Source: Deltaproteobacteria bacterium UBA2385
GTDB lineage: Bacteria; Myxococcota_A; UBA796; UBA2385
DNA: 20,246 nucleotides
Assembly: GCA_002343455.1 (NCBI GenBank)
Contig: DDSR01000028.1
Location: 1 to 20,246 of the forward strand
Reading direction: 5' to 3'
The first letter of the stretch is position 1; the number at the start of each line of letters is the position of its first letter. A program made the translations under genes and the position numbers. A model generated the notes under the pieces. The model searched no databases, was not told the DNA's origin, and worked only from the letters and a program-made list of their open reading frames with translations. Positions 7,747 through 16,697 of the stretch are shown here, piece after piece.

Positions 7747-8307
7747 TCAGCCGTGCAGCCGCCCCGGCGCGTGCACCAGGCAGGTCGACTCGTGCTGCGC
7801 CAGCTCCGCCAGCCGCGCCCGGCTGGCCTCGCGCCCGAAGGCGTGGGCGGCGAGGTCGGTGTAGGTGCTGAAGTGGCGCGCCTCGCTGGCCAGCAGCGAG
7901 CGGTAGAAGTCGGCCAGCTCCAGCTCGCCCTGCTCGGTCAGGCCCTGGGCCAGCAGGGTCATGCGCTCGCAGGAGCGGGCCTCGATCAGGGCGCAGCAGA
8001 GCAGGGTGTCCAGCAGGCGCTCCGGCTCGGCGGGGCGCACGGCGGCGTGCAGGCGGGCGGCGTAGGGGGCCGGCTCCAGGCGCCGCAGGACCAGCCCCCG
8101 GGCGGCGAGCAGGCCCAGGACCTGCTCGAAGTGCTCGAGCTCTTCGCGGGCCAGGGGTGAGAGGGCGGCGACCAGCGGGCCCTGGTCGACGTAGCGGAAG
8201 ATCAGGTTGATCGCCGTGCTGGCGGCCTTCTTCTCGCAGTGGGCGTGGTCGATCAGCACCTCGTCCAGGCGGAGCAGGGCCCCGCGGAGCCAGGAGGCGT
8301 CGGTCAT
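7747..8307 (-). CDS. miaE: tRNA-(ms2io6A)-hydroxylase MiaE
   Basis: MiaE is a non-haem diiron monooxygenase that hydroxylates the isopentenyl group of the modified adenosine at tRNA position 37. Numbered from ATG 8307 (186 residues), the diiron ligands are visible in order: E25 in DHAHCEKKAASTA, E56-x-x-H59 in REELEHFE, E109 in IEARSCERM and E142-x-x-H145 in EARHFSTY. The spacing and surrounding residues match the ferritin-like MiaE family. A GTG at 8325 would add six residues; neither start has a good ribosome-binding site, so this is undecided. The substrate requires MiaA and MiaB, which are not in this window. It is divergent from the glutaredoxin gene and convergent with the AlkB-like gene. 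Confidence 0.9.
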   Translation of the reverse strand: MTDASWLRGALLRLDEVLIDHAHCEKKAASTAINLIFRYVDQGPLVAALSPLAREELEHFEQVLGLLAARGLVLRRLEPAPYAARLHAAVRPAEPERLLDTLLCCALIEARSCERMTLLAQGLTEQGELELADFYRSLLASEARHFSTYTDLAAHAFGREASRARLAELAQHESTCLVHAPGRLHG

Positions 8308-8330
8308 CGAGGCGAGGTGCAGCACCCCAT

Positions 8331-8342
8331 CGGGTTAACCCG
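8331..8342. promoter_or_regulatory. Perfect 12-base palindrome between divergent genes
   Basis: CGGGTTAACCCG is identical to its reverse complement and lies in the very short space between the miaE start(s) and the glutaredoxin ATG at 8348. Its position suits an operator for a dimeric regulator acting on both genes, but it may be chance. It has no loop, so it is not a good terminator. Confidence 0.3.
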
Positions 8343-8347
8343 TCCCC

Positions 8348-8698
8348 ATGTCCATCCTCTCTCGCCTGTTCGGCCCTCGGCAGCGCCCGACGCCGGCCGA
8401 GCCCGCCGAGCTCTCCCGGCGCCTGGGGGTCCCCTCTCCGGACCAGCCCCGCAGCCTCGCCCTCTACGCCTACGACACCTGCCCCTACTGCCGGCGGGTC
8501 TACCAGGCGCTGCAGGGCCTGGGCATCGAGGTGCCGGTCCGCAACACCCGCCACGACACCCTGGCCGCGCAAGAGCTGCGCGCCCTGACCGGCGGGAGCC
8601 AGGTCCCCTGCCTGGTCATCGACGGCCAGCCCCTGCTGGAGAGCGCCGACATCATTGCCTGGCTGGAGAGCTACAAGGCCAACGGTTCTTCGCGCTGA
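8348..8698 (+). CDS. Glutaredoxin-like protein with CPYC active site
   Basis: The protein has 116 residues. After a polar N-terminal extension of about 35 residues comes a glutaredoxin/GST-N thioredoxin fold: active site C45-P-Y-C48, the cis-proline loop SQVP (P87), then CLVIDGQPLLESADIIAWLE, the glutathione-binding end shared with GST N-terminal domains. It probably performs glutathione-linked disulfide reduction in the cytoplasm. The extension contains a few hydrophobic residues but no convincing membrane helix. It starts 40 bases from the divergent miaE start at 8307. Confidence 0.88.
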   Translation: MSILSRLFGPRQRPTPAEPAELSRRLGVPSPDQPRSLALYAYDTCPYCRRVYQALQGLGIEVPVRNTRHDTLAAQELRALTGGSQVPCLVIDGQPLLESADIIAWLESYKANGSSR

Positions 8699-8748
8699 AG
8701 CCAGCGGGTCTGAAACGGGCCGGCTACCATCGCCGACCTGGAGGACCC

Positions 8749-9498
8749 ATGAAGCGAATCATCCTGGCCCTGCTCCTCACCGCCTGCGGTGACAAGTCCG
8801 ACGACACCGGCGACGGCTCCACGGATGGGGGAGCCGGAGACGGGGGCTCGGGAGACGGGGGTGCCGGAGACGGGGGTGCAGACGGCGGCAGCGGCGATGG
8901 CGGCGGCGGCGGCGGCGGCGACTGCAGCAACGTCTTCCCGGTCGACCAGACCGGCGCCTCCTGGCGCTACATCTACACCGGCCCGACGACCGGCAGCTGG
9001 ACCCAGGTCGCCGTCGGCATGGAGACCTACAAGGGCGCCGAGGCCTGGCGCATCGACGGCACCGGGAACATCGAGGGGACCGGCTACACCCAGTCCTGGA
9101 CCATGGCGACCTGGTACTCCTGCGGCAGCGAAGGCGTGAAGATCCTCGGCTCCGAGATGACCTACGAGGGCACCAGCGGCTCCAGCGGCTACTCGGGCTG
9201 GACGACCACCAGCTACACCACCCCGCCCCTGGTCTCGCCCAAGAACCTGGCCGAGGGAGACTCCTGGACCGCCAGCTACGAGGGCAGCACCACCAGCTCC
9301 GCCGGCGGCGAGACGCCCTTCTCCTACTCCCAGACCTCCACCGTGACCGGCACCGACAGCGTCACGGTCGAGGCCGGCAGCTTCGACACGCTGGTCGTGC
9401 AGTACAGCGGCTCCGGCGCAGCCTACGAGCAGCACCTCGCCGTCGGGGTCGGCGCGGTCATCGGGGACGGCTTCGAGCTGGCCAGCTTCACGCCCTGA
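8749..9498 (+). CDS. Secreted lipoprotein with Gly/Asp-rich linker and beta-rich domain
   Basis: The ATG at 8749 follows a GGAGG and begins a very short lipoprotein signal with the lipobox L-L-T-A-C13. Residues about 18-57 are a low-complexity Gly/Asp/Ser/Ala linker, typical of surface lipoproteins in Myxococcota. The remaining roughly 190 residues are beta-rich, with a FPVDQTGASWRYIYTG start, VTVEAGSFDTLVV and a HLAVGVGAVIGDG end. This order (W-x-Y near the start, 'V.AG.F.T..V', 'A.GVG.V') recalls small secreted lipoproteins of unknown function. The open frame extends upstream to 8239, but that part is read through the glutaredoxin gene and is not coding. The 100 bases after the stop precede the ATPase operon. 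Confidence 0.85.
   Translation: MKRIILALLLTACGDKSDDTGDGSTDGGAGDGGSGDGGAGDGGADGGSGDGGGGGGGDCSNVFPVDQTGASWRYIYTGPTTGSWTQVAVGMETYKGAEAWRIDGTGNIEGTGYTQSWTMATWYSCGSEGVKILGSEMTYEGTSGSSGYSGWTTTSYTTPPLVSPKNLAEGDSWTASYEGSTTSSAGGETPFSYSQTSTVTGTDSVTVEAGSFDTLVVQYSGSGAAYEQHLAVGVGAVIGDGFELASFTP
8830..8874 (+). repeat. 15-base tandem repeats coding the Gly/Asp linker
   Basis: Three consecutive 15-base units encode Gly-(Ala/Ser)-Gly-Asp-Gly. Degenerate units and a run of GGC codons follow up to about 8930. The array lies wholly in frame, so copy-number change would alter linker length without frameshift. Confidence 0.7.
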
Positions 9499-9598
9499 GC
9501 CTTCGGGGCCGAGCTGAAGCTCCTCGACAGACCCGCCGGTCCAGGGATATGCCCGTGGGCCCGAGACGCGGAAGCGCCCGGTTCACCGGAGCGGAGCC

Positions 9599-10216
9599 AT
9601 GAACGAGGCTGCGAGCGGAATCGCAAACCTGATCGCAAAGATCAAGGCCGATGGTGTAGAGGCGGGCGAGAGCGAGCGCAGGGTCCGCGTGGACGCCGCG
9701 ACGCGCGAGGCCGAGCAGGTGCTGGCCAAGGCCCGCGCCGAGGCCGAGCGCATCACGGCGGCCGCCCAGGCCGACGCCGAGCGCCGCCGACGCCAGCTCG
9801 ACGCCGAGCTGCGCATGGCCGCCCGGGACTTCGTCTTCCGGCTGCAAGAGCGCCTCAGCAGCCAGGTGCTCGGCCCGGCCACCTCCGAGCTGGCCGCCCA
9901 GGCGCTGAGCGACGACAACGCCGTCGCCGGGCTGATTGTCGAGCTGCTCGGCGACCGCGCCAGCGGCAGCAGCCTGACCGTGGACAGCGCCCGCCGACAG
10001 GCGCTCGAGGCGGCCATCCTGCGCCGCATCGGCGCCAAGGCGATCGGCGCAGGCCTGGAGATCACGGACGAGGCCGGCCTGGGCGGCTTCCGACTGGTCC
10101 GCCAGGGCGAGCACTTCTCCTGGGATGTCAGCCAGGACGCCGTCGCCCGCGAGCTGGGGCGGCTGGTCGAGCCCGGTCTGCGCAGCGCGCTGAGCCCCAA
10201 GGACCCCCAAGGCTGA
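9599..10216 (+). CDS. atpE: V/A-type ATPase subunit E (peripheral stalk)
   Basis: Subunit E forms the peripheral stalk that holds the catalytic head against the membrane part. This 205-residue protein has a long charged N-terminal helix (about 1-85, rich in Ala, Glu and Arg with heptad character) and a small globular C-terminal domain (about 100-200), matching the family's two-part shape and length. It is the first gene of a seven-gene operon. GGAG precedes the ATG. The promoter should lie in 9499-9598, but I cannot point to a clear -35/-10. In many V/A-ATPases E pairs with a G/H coil; no such gene is present here. Identity rests on both sequence character and operon position. Confidence 0.88.
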   Translation: MNEAASGIANLIAKIKADGVEAGESERRVRVDAATREAEQVLAKARAEAERITAAAQADAERRRRQLDAELRMAARDFVFRLQERLSSQVLGPATSELAAQALSDDNAVAGLIVELLGDRASGSSLTVDSARRQALEAAILRRIGAKAIGAGLEITDEAGLGGFRLVRQGEHFSWDVSQDAVARELGRLVEPGLRSALSPKDPQG

Positions 10217-10235
10217 CGCCGGAGAGCCGACCTCG

Positions 10236-11024
10236 ATGTCGCTCGTCTACCTCATCACCAGCCTGCCCCGCGTACACCGCGGGGAGCCGCCGCCCATCAC
10301 CCGGGCCGAGCTGGTCCAGCGCTGCCGGGACAACCTGCACGGGGGGGACCGCGCCGAGTTCGAGCTGCTCCTGCAGACCGAGTCGGTGGAAGAGACCGTC
10401 CGCCTCTCCCTGAACGCCCAGCTCGCCGGCCTGGACGCCGAGGCCACCGTCTCGTCCATCGTCAACGAGCGCCGCGACGGCGTGCCGCTGGACCGCCTCC
10501 AGCCCTGGCTCCTCCGCCCCGGCCCCCAGCACGAGCTGCTCCGTCGGCACTACTACGACGTCACCCAGCGGGCCCGGACCGAGTTCCTGGTGCGCTGGGC
10601 CAACTTCCGCGTCGACATCGGCGAGGTCGTCACCGCCGTCCTCTGCCGCCAGGAGGGCCGCAGCCGCGACGAGTTCCTGGTCCAGATGCAGGGCAACTTC
10701 GACGCCTCCGCCCCCCGGATCATCGCCAACTGGGAGGACCCGCTGCTGGGCCTGGGCAGTCGCTTCGGCTGGGTGCCCCGCGTCGTCAAGGCCCTGGGCG
10801 AGGAGGACATGATCGCCATGTCCCGCACCCTGGACGATGTGCTGTGGGAGCGCATCGAAGCGCTGACCCCCACCGAGACCTTCCGCATCGAGACCGTCCT
10901 GGCCCTGTACCTGCACCTGCGTATCGCCGAGCGCCAGGCCCAGTGGAGCGCCGAGAAGGGCGCCCAGATGCTGGAACGCATCCTGGCCGCCACCGCCCCT
11001 TCACCTTCCCAGGTTCAACGATGA
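10236..11024 (+). CDS. DUF2764 protein, V-ATPase-operon component
   Basis: The protein has 262 residues and no membrane helix. Its place between E and A is where Chlamydia, spirochaetes and Bacteroidetes carry a DUF2764 gene, and its features fit: a Y-L-I-T-S-L-P start, a mid region (about 105-130) FLVRWANFRVDIGEV, and a C-terminal helical part, TLDDVLWERIEALT then IAERQAQWSAEKG. These operons have no separate subunit C gene, so DUF2764 may stand in for C/d, the socket joining rotor and ring; this is inference. The stop codon overlaps the atpA start as ATGA, suggesting translational coupling. Family assignment is from remembered pattern and position. Confidence 0.82.
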   Translation: MSLVYLITSLPRVHRGEPPPITRAELVQRCRDNLHGGDRAEFELLLQTESVEETVRLSLNAQLAGLDAEATVSSIVNERRDGVPLDRLQPWLLRPGPQHELLRRHYYDVTQRARTEFLVRWANFRVDIGEVVTAVLCRQEGRSRDEFLVQMQGNFDASAPRIIANWEDPLLGLGSRFGWVPRVVKALGEEDMIAMSRTLDDVLWERIEALTPTETFRIETVLALYLHLRIAERQAQWSAEKGAQMLERILAATAPSPSQVQR

Positions 11025-12844
11025 GCACCTCCTCTGGACATGTACAAGGCGTCAGCGGCAACATGGTCACCGTCGCCTTCAGCGGCGACGTGCGGATGAA
11101 CGAGGTCGCCTTCATCACCCTGCCGGATCTCGGCGGAGAAGCCGTGCGCCTGAAGGCAGAGGCCCTGCGCCTGAAGGCAGAGGTGATCCGCATCCGCAGC
11201 GGCGAGTGCGACATGCAGGTCTTCGAGGACACCCGCGGCATCGAGGTCGGCGCCGAGGTGAGCTTCACCGGCCAGCTCCTGGCGATCGAGCTCGGGCCCG
11301 GCCTGCTCTCCTCGACCTACGACGGCCTGGGCAACCCGCTCGAAGCCCTCGCCAACCGCTGCGGCTTCTTCCTCCAGCGCGGCGTCTACCTGCCCACCCT
11401 GGACCGCCAGCGGACCTGGGCCTGGCAGCCGATCGCCCGCCTGGGCCAGCGTCTCTCGGCCGGCCACGCCCTGGGCACCGTGCCCGAGGCCATGTTCACC
11501 CACCGGATCATGGTGCCCTTCGGCATCATCGGGCAGGTCGAGGTGATCGACGTCGCTCCCCCCGGCGATCTCACCGTCGACGCCACCGTCGCCACCGTGC
11601 GCGTCCTGGCCACCGGCGAGGTCCGGGCCCTGACGATGGTCCAGGAGTGGCCCGTCAAGCGCCCGGTCAGCTGCTACGCCGAGCGCCTGCTGCCCAGCAA
11701 GCCGATGACCACCCGCACCCGCATCGTCGACGCCTTCTTCCCCGTCGCCGAGGGCGGCACCGCCTGCGTCCCCGGCCCCTTCGGCTCGGGCAAGACCGTC
11801 TTCCAGCAGTCCGTCAGCCGCTACGCCGAGGCGGACATCGTCATCATCGCGGCCTGCGGCGAGCGCGCCGGCGAGGTCGTCGAGACCCTGCGCGAGTTCC
11901 CCGAGCTGATCGACCCCCGCACCGGCCGCTCCCTGATGGAGCGCACCATCATCATCTGCAACACCAGCTCGATGCCGGTCGCCGCCCGCGAGGCCAGCGT
12001 CTACACCGCGATCACCCTGGCCGAGTACTACCGGCAGATGGGCCTGCGCGCCCTGCTGCTGGCCGACTCCACCAGCCGCTGGGCCCAGGCCCTGCGCGAG
12101 ATGAGCGGCCGGCTGGAGGAGATCCCCGGCGAAGAGGCCTTCCCCGCCTACCTGGGCTCGCTGATCGCCGCCTTCTACGAGCGCGCCAACATCGTGCGCC
12201 TCGAAGACCCCAACCTGGGCCCCTCCCAGGGCTCGGTCACCACCATCGGCACCGTCTCGCCCGCCGGCGGCAACTTCGAGGAGCCCGTCACCCAGTCGAC
12301 CCTGGCCGTCGTGGGCTGCTTCCTGGGCCTCACCTACGCCCGCAGCTATGCCAAGCGCTTCCCGGCCATCTCGCCGTCCGAGTCCTGGAGCAAGTACCTC
12401 GAGCGCCTGCGCCCCGCGCTCGACGCCGCCTACTTCCCCGGCTGGGTCGACCTCGTCAACCGCCTGCAGCGCCTGTACATCGCCGGCCAGAAGGTGGGAG
12501 ACCAGATGAAGGTCGTCGGAGAGGACGACCTCGCCCAGGCCGACTTCGAGCGCTACCTCGCCGCCGAGTTCCTGGACTCCGTCTTCATGCAGCAGAACGC
12601 CTTCTCCGAGGTGGACTCCAGCCCCAGCAACGAGCGCACCGCCCTGCTGCTCAAGCTGACCGCCCAGGTCGTCGACCACGACTTCGGCTTCCGCAGCAAG
12701 GACCAGGCTCGCGAGACCTTCACCGAGCTGACCGCCACCGTCCGCGACTGGAACCTCGCCGCCGAGGGCAGCGAGGACTACCGGACCCTGCTGGAAAAGG
12801 TCCACTCCCGCCTGAACGCTTCGGCCGCCGCCCGCGCCGCCTGA
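11021..12844 (+). CDS. atpA: V/A-type ATPase catalytic subunit A
   Basis: The catalytic nucleotide-binding subunit, 607 residues. Seen: an N-terminal beta-barrel, the A-type insertion domain ([12 protein letters not shown] region), Walker A G252-P-F-G-S-G-K258-T259, [39 protein letters not shown] and [13 protein letters not shown], followed by the '[13 protein letters not shown]' block. These closely match the Chlamydia/spirochaete-type A subunit. The true start is ATG 11021 ([10 protein letters not shown]), within the ATGA overlap with the DUF2764 gene; the longer frame from 10844 is only read through that gene. Residues 41-47 and 48-54 are a tandem duplication ([14 protein letters not shown]), unusual for the family. 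No good Shine-Dalgarno precedes it. Confidence 0.97.
   Translation: MSTSSGHVQGVSGNMVTVAFSGDVRMNEVAFITLPDLGGEAVRLKAEALRLKAEVIRIRSGECDMQVFEDTRGIEVGAEVSFTGQLLAIELGPGLLSSTYDGLGNPLEALANRCGFFLQRGVYLPTLDRQRTWAWQPIARLGQRLSAGHALGTVPEAMFTHRIMVPFGIIGQVEVIDVAPPGDLTVDATVATVRVLATGEVRALTMVQEWPVKRPVSCYAERLLPSKPMTTRTRIVDAFFPVAEGGTACVPGPFGSGKTVFQQSVSRYAEADIVIIAACGERAGEVVETLREFPELIDPRTGRSLMERTIIICNTSSMPVAAREASVYTAITLAEYYRQMGLRALLLADSTSRWAQALREMSGRLEEIPGEEAFPAYLGSLIAAFYERANIVRLEDPNLGPSQGSVTTIGTVSPAGGNFEEPVTQSTLAVVGCFLGLTYARSYAKRFPAISPSESWSKYLERLRPALDAAYFPGWVDLVNRLQRLYIAGQKVGDQMKVVGEDDLAQADFERYLAAEFLDSVFMQQNAFSEVDSSPSNERTALLLKLTAQVVDHDFGFRSKDQARETFTELTATVRDWNLAAEGSEDYRTLLEKVHSRLNASAAARAA
11141..11182 (+). repeat. 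In-frame 21-base tandem duplication inside atpA
   Basis: Bases 11141-11161 and 11162-11182 are direct copies differing at one base (GTG versus CTG, in the second codon). They encode AVRLKAE and ALRLKAE in the N-terminal barrel. Related A subunits, as I recall them, have one such L-K-A-E segment before the I-R-I strand. Confidence 0.85.
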
Positions 12845-12878
12845 ACGAATGCCCCGCCTGCGGGCGGACCGAGGAACC

Positions 12879-14186
<1,308 letters not shown>

Positions 14187-14200
14187 GCCTCCCTCCCCTC

Positions 14201-14210
14201 CCCGCGCGGG
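14201..14210. other. 10-base perfect palindrome just before atpD
   Basis: CCCGCGCGGG lies 7 bases before the atpD ATG inside a C/T-rich spacer with no Shine-Dalgarno. In a GC-rich genome this may be chance; it could also affect translation of atpD. Confidence 0.2.
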
Positions 14211-14217
14211 TCTCCCC

Positions 14218-14847
14218 ATGGCAGAGAAGATCAAGCTGAACAAGGTCGAGCTGACCCGCTTCCGGCGGGACGTGAAGACCTATCAGCAGTTCCTGCCGGT
14301 GCTCAAGCTCAAGCAGGAGCAGCTCCAGGCCGAGCAGCTCAAGATCCGCCGCGAGCTGGAGCTGCGCCGGGCCGAGTTCCAGCAGGCCCGCGAGGGCTGG
14401 ACCCCGCTGCTGCCCCTCTTCGGCGAGCCGGCCCAGGTCGACCTCGTCGAGCTGACCCGCCCCCGCGACCTCGTCATCGGAAGCAAGACCATCGCCGGCG
14501 TGGTCGTGCCCACCCTAGAGAGCGTGCGCTTCTCCTCGGTCGAGCTCTCCCGCTTCGGCACCCCCGCCTGGGTCAGCCGGGTCCTGCCTCGCCTGCGCCG
14601 CTTCGTACAGCTCCACACCGAGATGAACATCATCGAACAGCAGTACGCGCTCGTCACCGCCGAGCTGCGCCGCACGACCCAGAAGGTCAACCTCTTCGAG
14701 CTGGTGCTGATCCCCGAGGCCACCGAGGCCATCCGCCGCATCAAGATCGCCCTGGGCGATATGCAGGTCGCCGCGGTCGGTCGGGCCAAGATCGCCAAGG
14801 GCAAGGCCCTGGCCAACGCCGCGCAGGCCGCCCGGGAGCGCGCATGA
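14218..14847 (+). CDS. atpD: V/A-type ATPase subunit D (central rotor shaft)
   Basis: Subunit D is the coiled-coil shaft that turns inside the A3B3 head. The protein has 209 residues, typical of the family. It begins KIKLNKVELTRFRRDVKTYQ, a form of the conserved N-terminal helix; long helices at about 1-60 and 125-185 flank a short beta-rich centre, and the second contains RRTTQKVNLFELVLIPE, the hallmark region of D (R-R-T-x-x-x-V-N-x-x-E). No Shine-Dalgarno is visible before the ATG, so it may be translated by coupling or a leader-independent route. Its stop overlaps the atpI start as ATGA. Subunit F, its usual partner, has no gene here. Confidence 0.95.
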   Translation: MAEKIKLNKVELTRFRRDVKTYQQFLPVLKLKQEQLQAEQLKIRRELELRRAEFQQAREGWTPLLPLFGEPAQVDLVELTRPRDLVIGSKTIAGVVVPTLESVRFSSVELSRFGTPAWVSRVLPRLRRFVQLHTEMNIIEQQYALVTAELRRTTQKVNLFELVLIPEATEAIRRIKIALGDMQVAAVGRAKIAKGKALANAAQAARERA

Positions 14848-16664
14848 GCATCACACGGATGCTGCGCGCCACGGTCATCGGGCGCATGGCCGACGCCGAG
14901 GCCACGCTGACAGCCATCCAGGCGGCGGGGCTGCTGCACATCACGCCGATGCGCCCCCCCGAAGAGCTCAGCGCCGCAATCGGGCAGGGCGAGGGCACCC
15001 TGGCCCAGGTGGCCCGCCTGCAGCGCGCCCGGGCGGCGATCGCCTCGGTCGTGGAGGCCCCCCCATTGCCCGAGCAGCTGCCCGTCGACGAGCTCGGGCA
15101 CCGGGTCTGCGCCGAGCTGGAGCGCCGCGACCGCCTCGTCAGCGAGCACAACGCCGCCCAGGCCACCGTCTCGGCCCTGGAGCCCTGGGGCGAGATCGAC
15201 CCGCTGGACCTGGACGACCTCGCCGCCCACGGCGCGCCCGTGACCTTCGTCCGCCTCACCCCGACCGACTTCCGGATGCTGGACTGGACCGACATCGCCC
15301 ACGCGATCGCCGACCAGGACGAGCACGAGGTCTACGTCGCCATCTTCAGCCAGGGCCCCTCCGAGCTGCCCAGCACCCCGGTCCGGCTGCCTCGCCTGAA
15401 GCTCTCGTCCGCGATCCAGGAGCGCGACGCCATCACCGCCGAGCTGCGCGGGATCGAGCGCTTCCTGGGTGGCCTCGCCCACCGGCTCCCCGACATCGAC
15501 CGGCGCCTGGACGAGCTGGCCGACCGGGCCGCCGTGCTCACCGCGCTCGGCACCGGGCTGGACGAGGGGCCGCTCTACGCCGTCTGCGGCTTCATCCCCG
15601 CCGAGAACCAGTCCGACCTGGAGAAGGCCATCCTGCCCTTCTCCGCTGGGCTGAAGGTCGACAACCCCGAGCCCGGCTCGGCGGTCCCGGTCAAGCTGCA
15701 CCACGCGCGGCCTATCGCCGGCTTCGGGACCATCGTGCGCGAGTTCTCCGGCATCAGCTACTGGGAGAAGGACTTCACGCCGATCGTGATGATGCTCTTC
15801 ATGGTCTTCGGCTCGCTCTGCCTGGTCGACGCCGGCTACGGGCTGATGTTGCTGGGGACCGGACTGTACCTGCTCTTCAAGGGCAACAAGGCCTTCGGGA
15901 ACGTCTTCATCTGGACCGGTGCCTTCTCGCTGCTGGTCGGCGTCCTCGGTGGCCAGTACTTCGGGCTGGTGATCGGAAAGGATGTGCTGGTGGGCAACGC
16001 CCCGCCGACCCAGCTCGCCGCCGATCCGATGACCACCTTCATCTTCTCGCTGGTGATCGGCGCCATCACCATGACCACCGCCTACGCCACGGCCATCTGG
16101 CAGCGAGGCTGGAAGACCGTGGCCACCGGCAGCCTGCTGGTCGCCTTGGGGGCGATCGCCATGGCCATCAGCCGCTTCGCCGCCGACAGCGTCGCCGGGC
16201 TGATCATCGCCAGCCCCGCGCCCGGGCAGGTGGCCCAGATCGGCAGCGTCGTCGCCACCGGCGGCGCCGTCCTGGGGGTCGCCGGCATCCTGGCCTGGCT
16301 GGTCTACCCCGACCCGGTCTTCGGCCCCAAGTCCCACATCGCCAACGTGTTCTGGACCCTGTACTCGGGCCTGACCGGCCTGGGTCAGGACATCATGAGC
16401 CATATGCGGCTGTTCGGCATCGGCCTCTCCGGCGCCATCATGGCCTCCGTCATCAACACCATGGCCGCCATGCTGCCCCTGCCTGGAACGATCATCGTCG
16501 GGCTGGTCGGGCACGCCTTCGTCTTCGTCCTCTCGCTGCTCTCGCTCTACATCCACACCAACCGCCTGATCTTCCTGGAGTTCGGCAGCAAGTGTTTCGA
16601 TGGCGGCCAGGCCTGGTACGAGCCGATGCGCAGCCGCAGCCTCGCCCGTGGCACCGCCGCCTGA
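14844..16664 (+). CDS. atpI: V/A-type ATPase subunit I (membrane stator, a-subunit homologue)
   Basis: Subunit I carries the ion half-channels and anchors the stalk. The protein has 606 residues, near the usual 600-660. Residues 1 to about 305 form the soluble N-terminal arm with coiled-coil stretches; from about 310 there are roughly seven to eight hydrophobic helices. Both conserved arginines that face the rotor carboxylate can be seen: R522 in SHMRLFGIGLSGA and R574 in HTNRLIFLEFGSKCFDGG. The order of motifs and the end near 'GGQAWYEPMR' match the family. It overlaps atpD by 4 bases and is followed 33 bases later by atpK. Confidence 0.95.
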   Translation: MSITRMLRATVIGRMADAEATLTAIQAAGLLHITPMRPPEELSAAIGQGEGTLAQVARLQRARAAIASVVEAPPLPEQLPVDELGHRVCAELERRDRLVSEHNAAQATVSALEPWGEIDPLDLDDLAAHGAPVTFVRLTPTDFRMLDWTDIAHAIADQDEHEVYVAIFSQGPSELPSTPVRLPRLKLSSAIQERDAITAELRGIERFLGGLAHRLPDIDRRLDELADRAAVLTALGTGLDEGPLYAVCGFIPAENQSDLEKAILPFSAGLKVDNPEPGSAVPVKLHHARPIAGFGTIVREFSGISYWEKDFTPIVMMLFMVFGSLCLVDAGYGLMLLGTGLYLLFKGNKAFGNVFIWTGAFSLLVGVLGGQYFGLVIGKDVLVGNAPPTQLAADPMTTFIFSLVIGAITMTTAYATAIWQRGWKTVATGSLLVALGAIAMAISRFAADSVAGLIIASPAPGQVAQIGSVVATGGAVLGVAGILAWLVYPDPVFGPKSHIANVFWTLYSGLTGLGQDIMSHMRLFGIGLSGAIMASVINTMAAMLPLPGTIIVGLVGHAFVFVLSLLSLYIHTNRLIFLEFGSKCFDGGQAWYEPMRSRSLARGTAA

Positions 16665-16697
16665 GCCCCTCTCCTCCTCCTCAACCCTGAGACCCCC

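Noticed and set aside
8239..8748. Extended N-terminus of the Gly/Asp-linker lipoprotein
   Set aside because: The frame passes through miaE and the glutaredoxin gene; the lipobox and ribosome-binding site fix the start at 8749.
8830..8937. CRISPR-like direct repeats
   Set aside because: The repeats are short, contiguous and in frame, encoding a Gly/Asp linker in a lipoprotein; there are no spacers.
9499..9598. Possible terminator or promoter before the ATPase operon
   Set aside because: Only short complementary pieces (GAGCT/AGCTC) and no T-run or convincing -35/-10 pair; I cannot support a specific site.
10844..11020. Extended N-terminus of atpA
   Set aside because: The extra codons lie entirely within the DUF2764 gene in another frame and add no similarity; the ATGA junction at 11021 gives the expected start.
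14283..16556. Minus-strand open frame of 757 codons opposite atpD and atpI
   Set aside because: Same reasoning: low-complexity translation, no ribosome-binding site, and conserved genes on the other strand.
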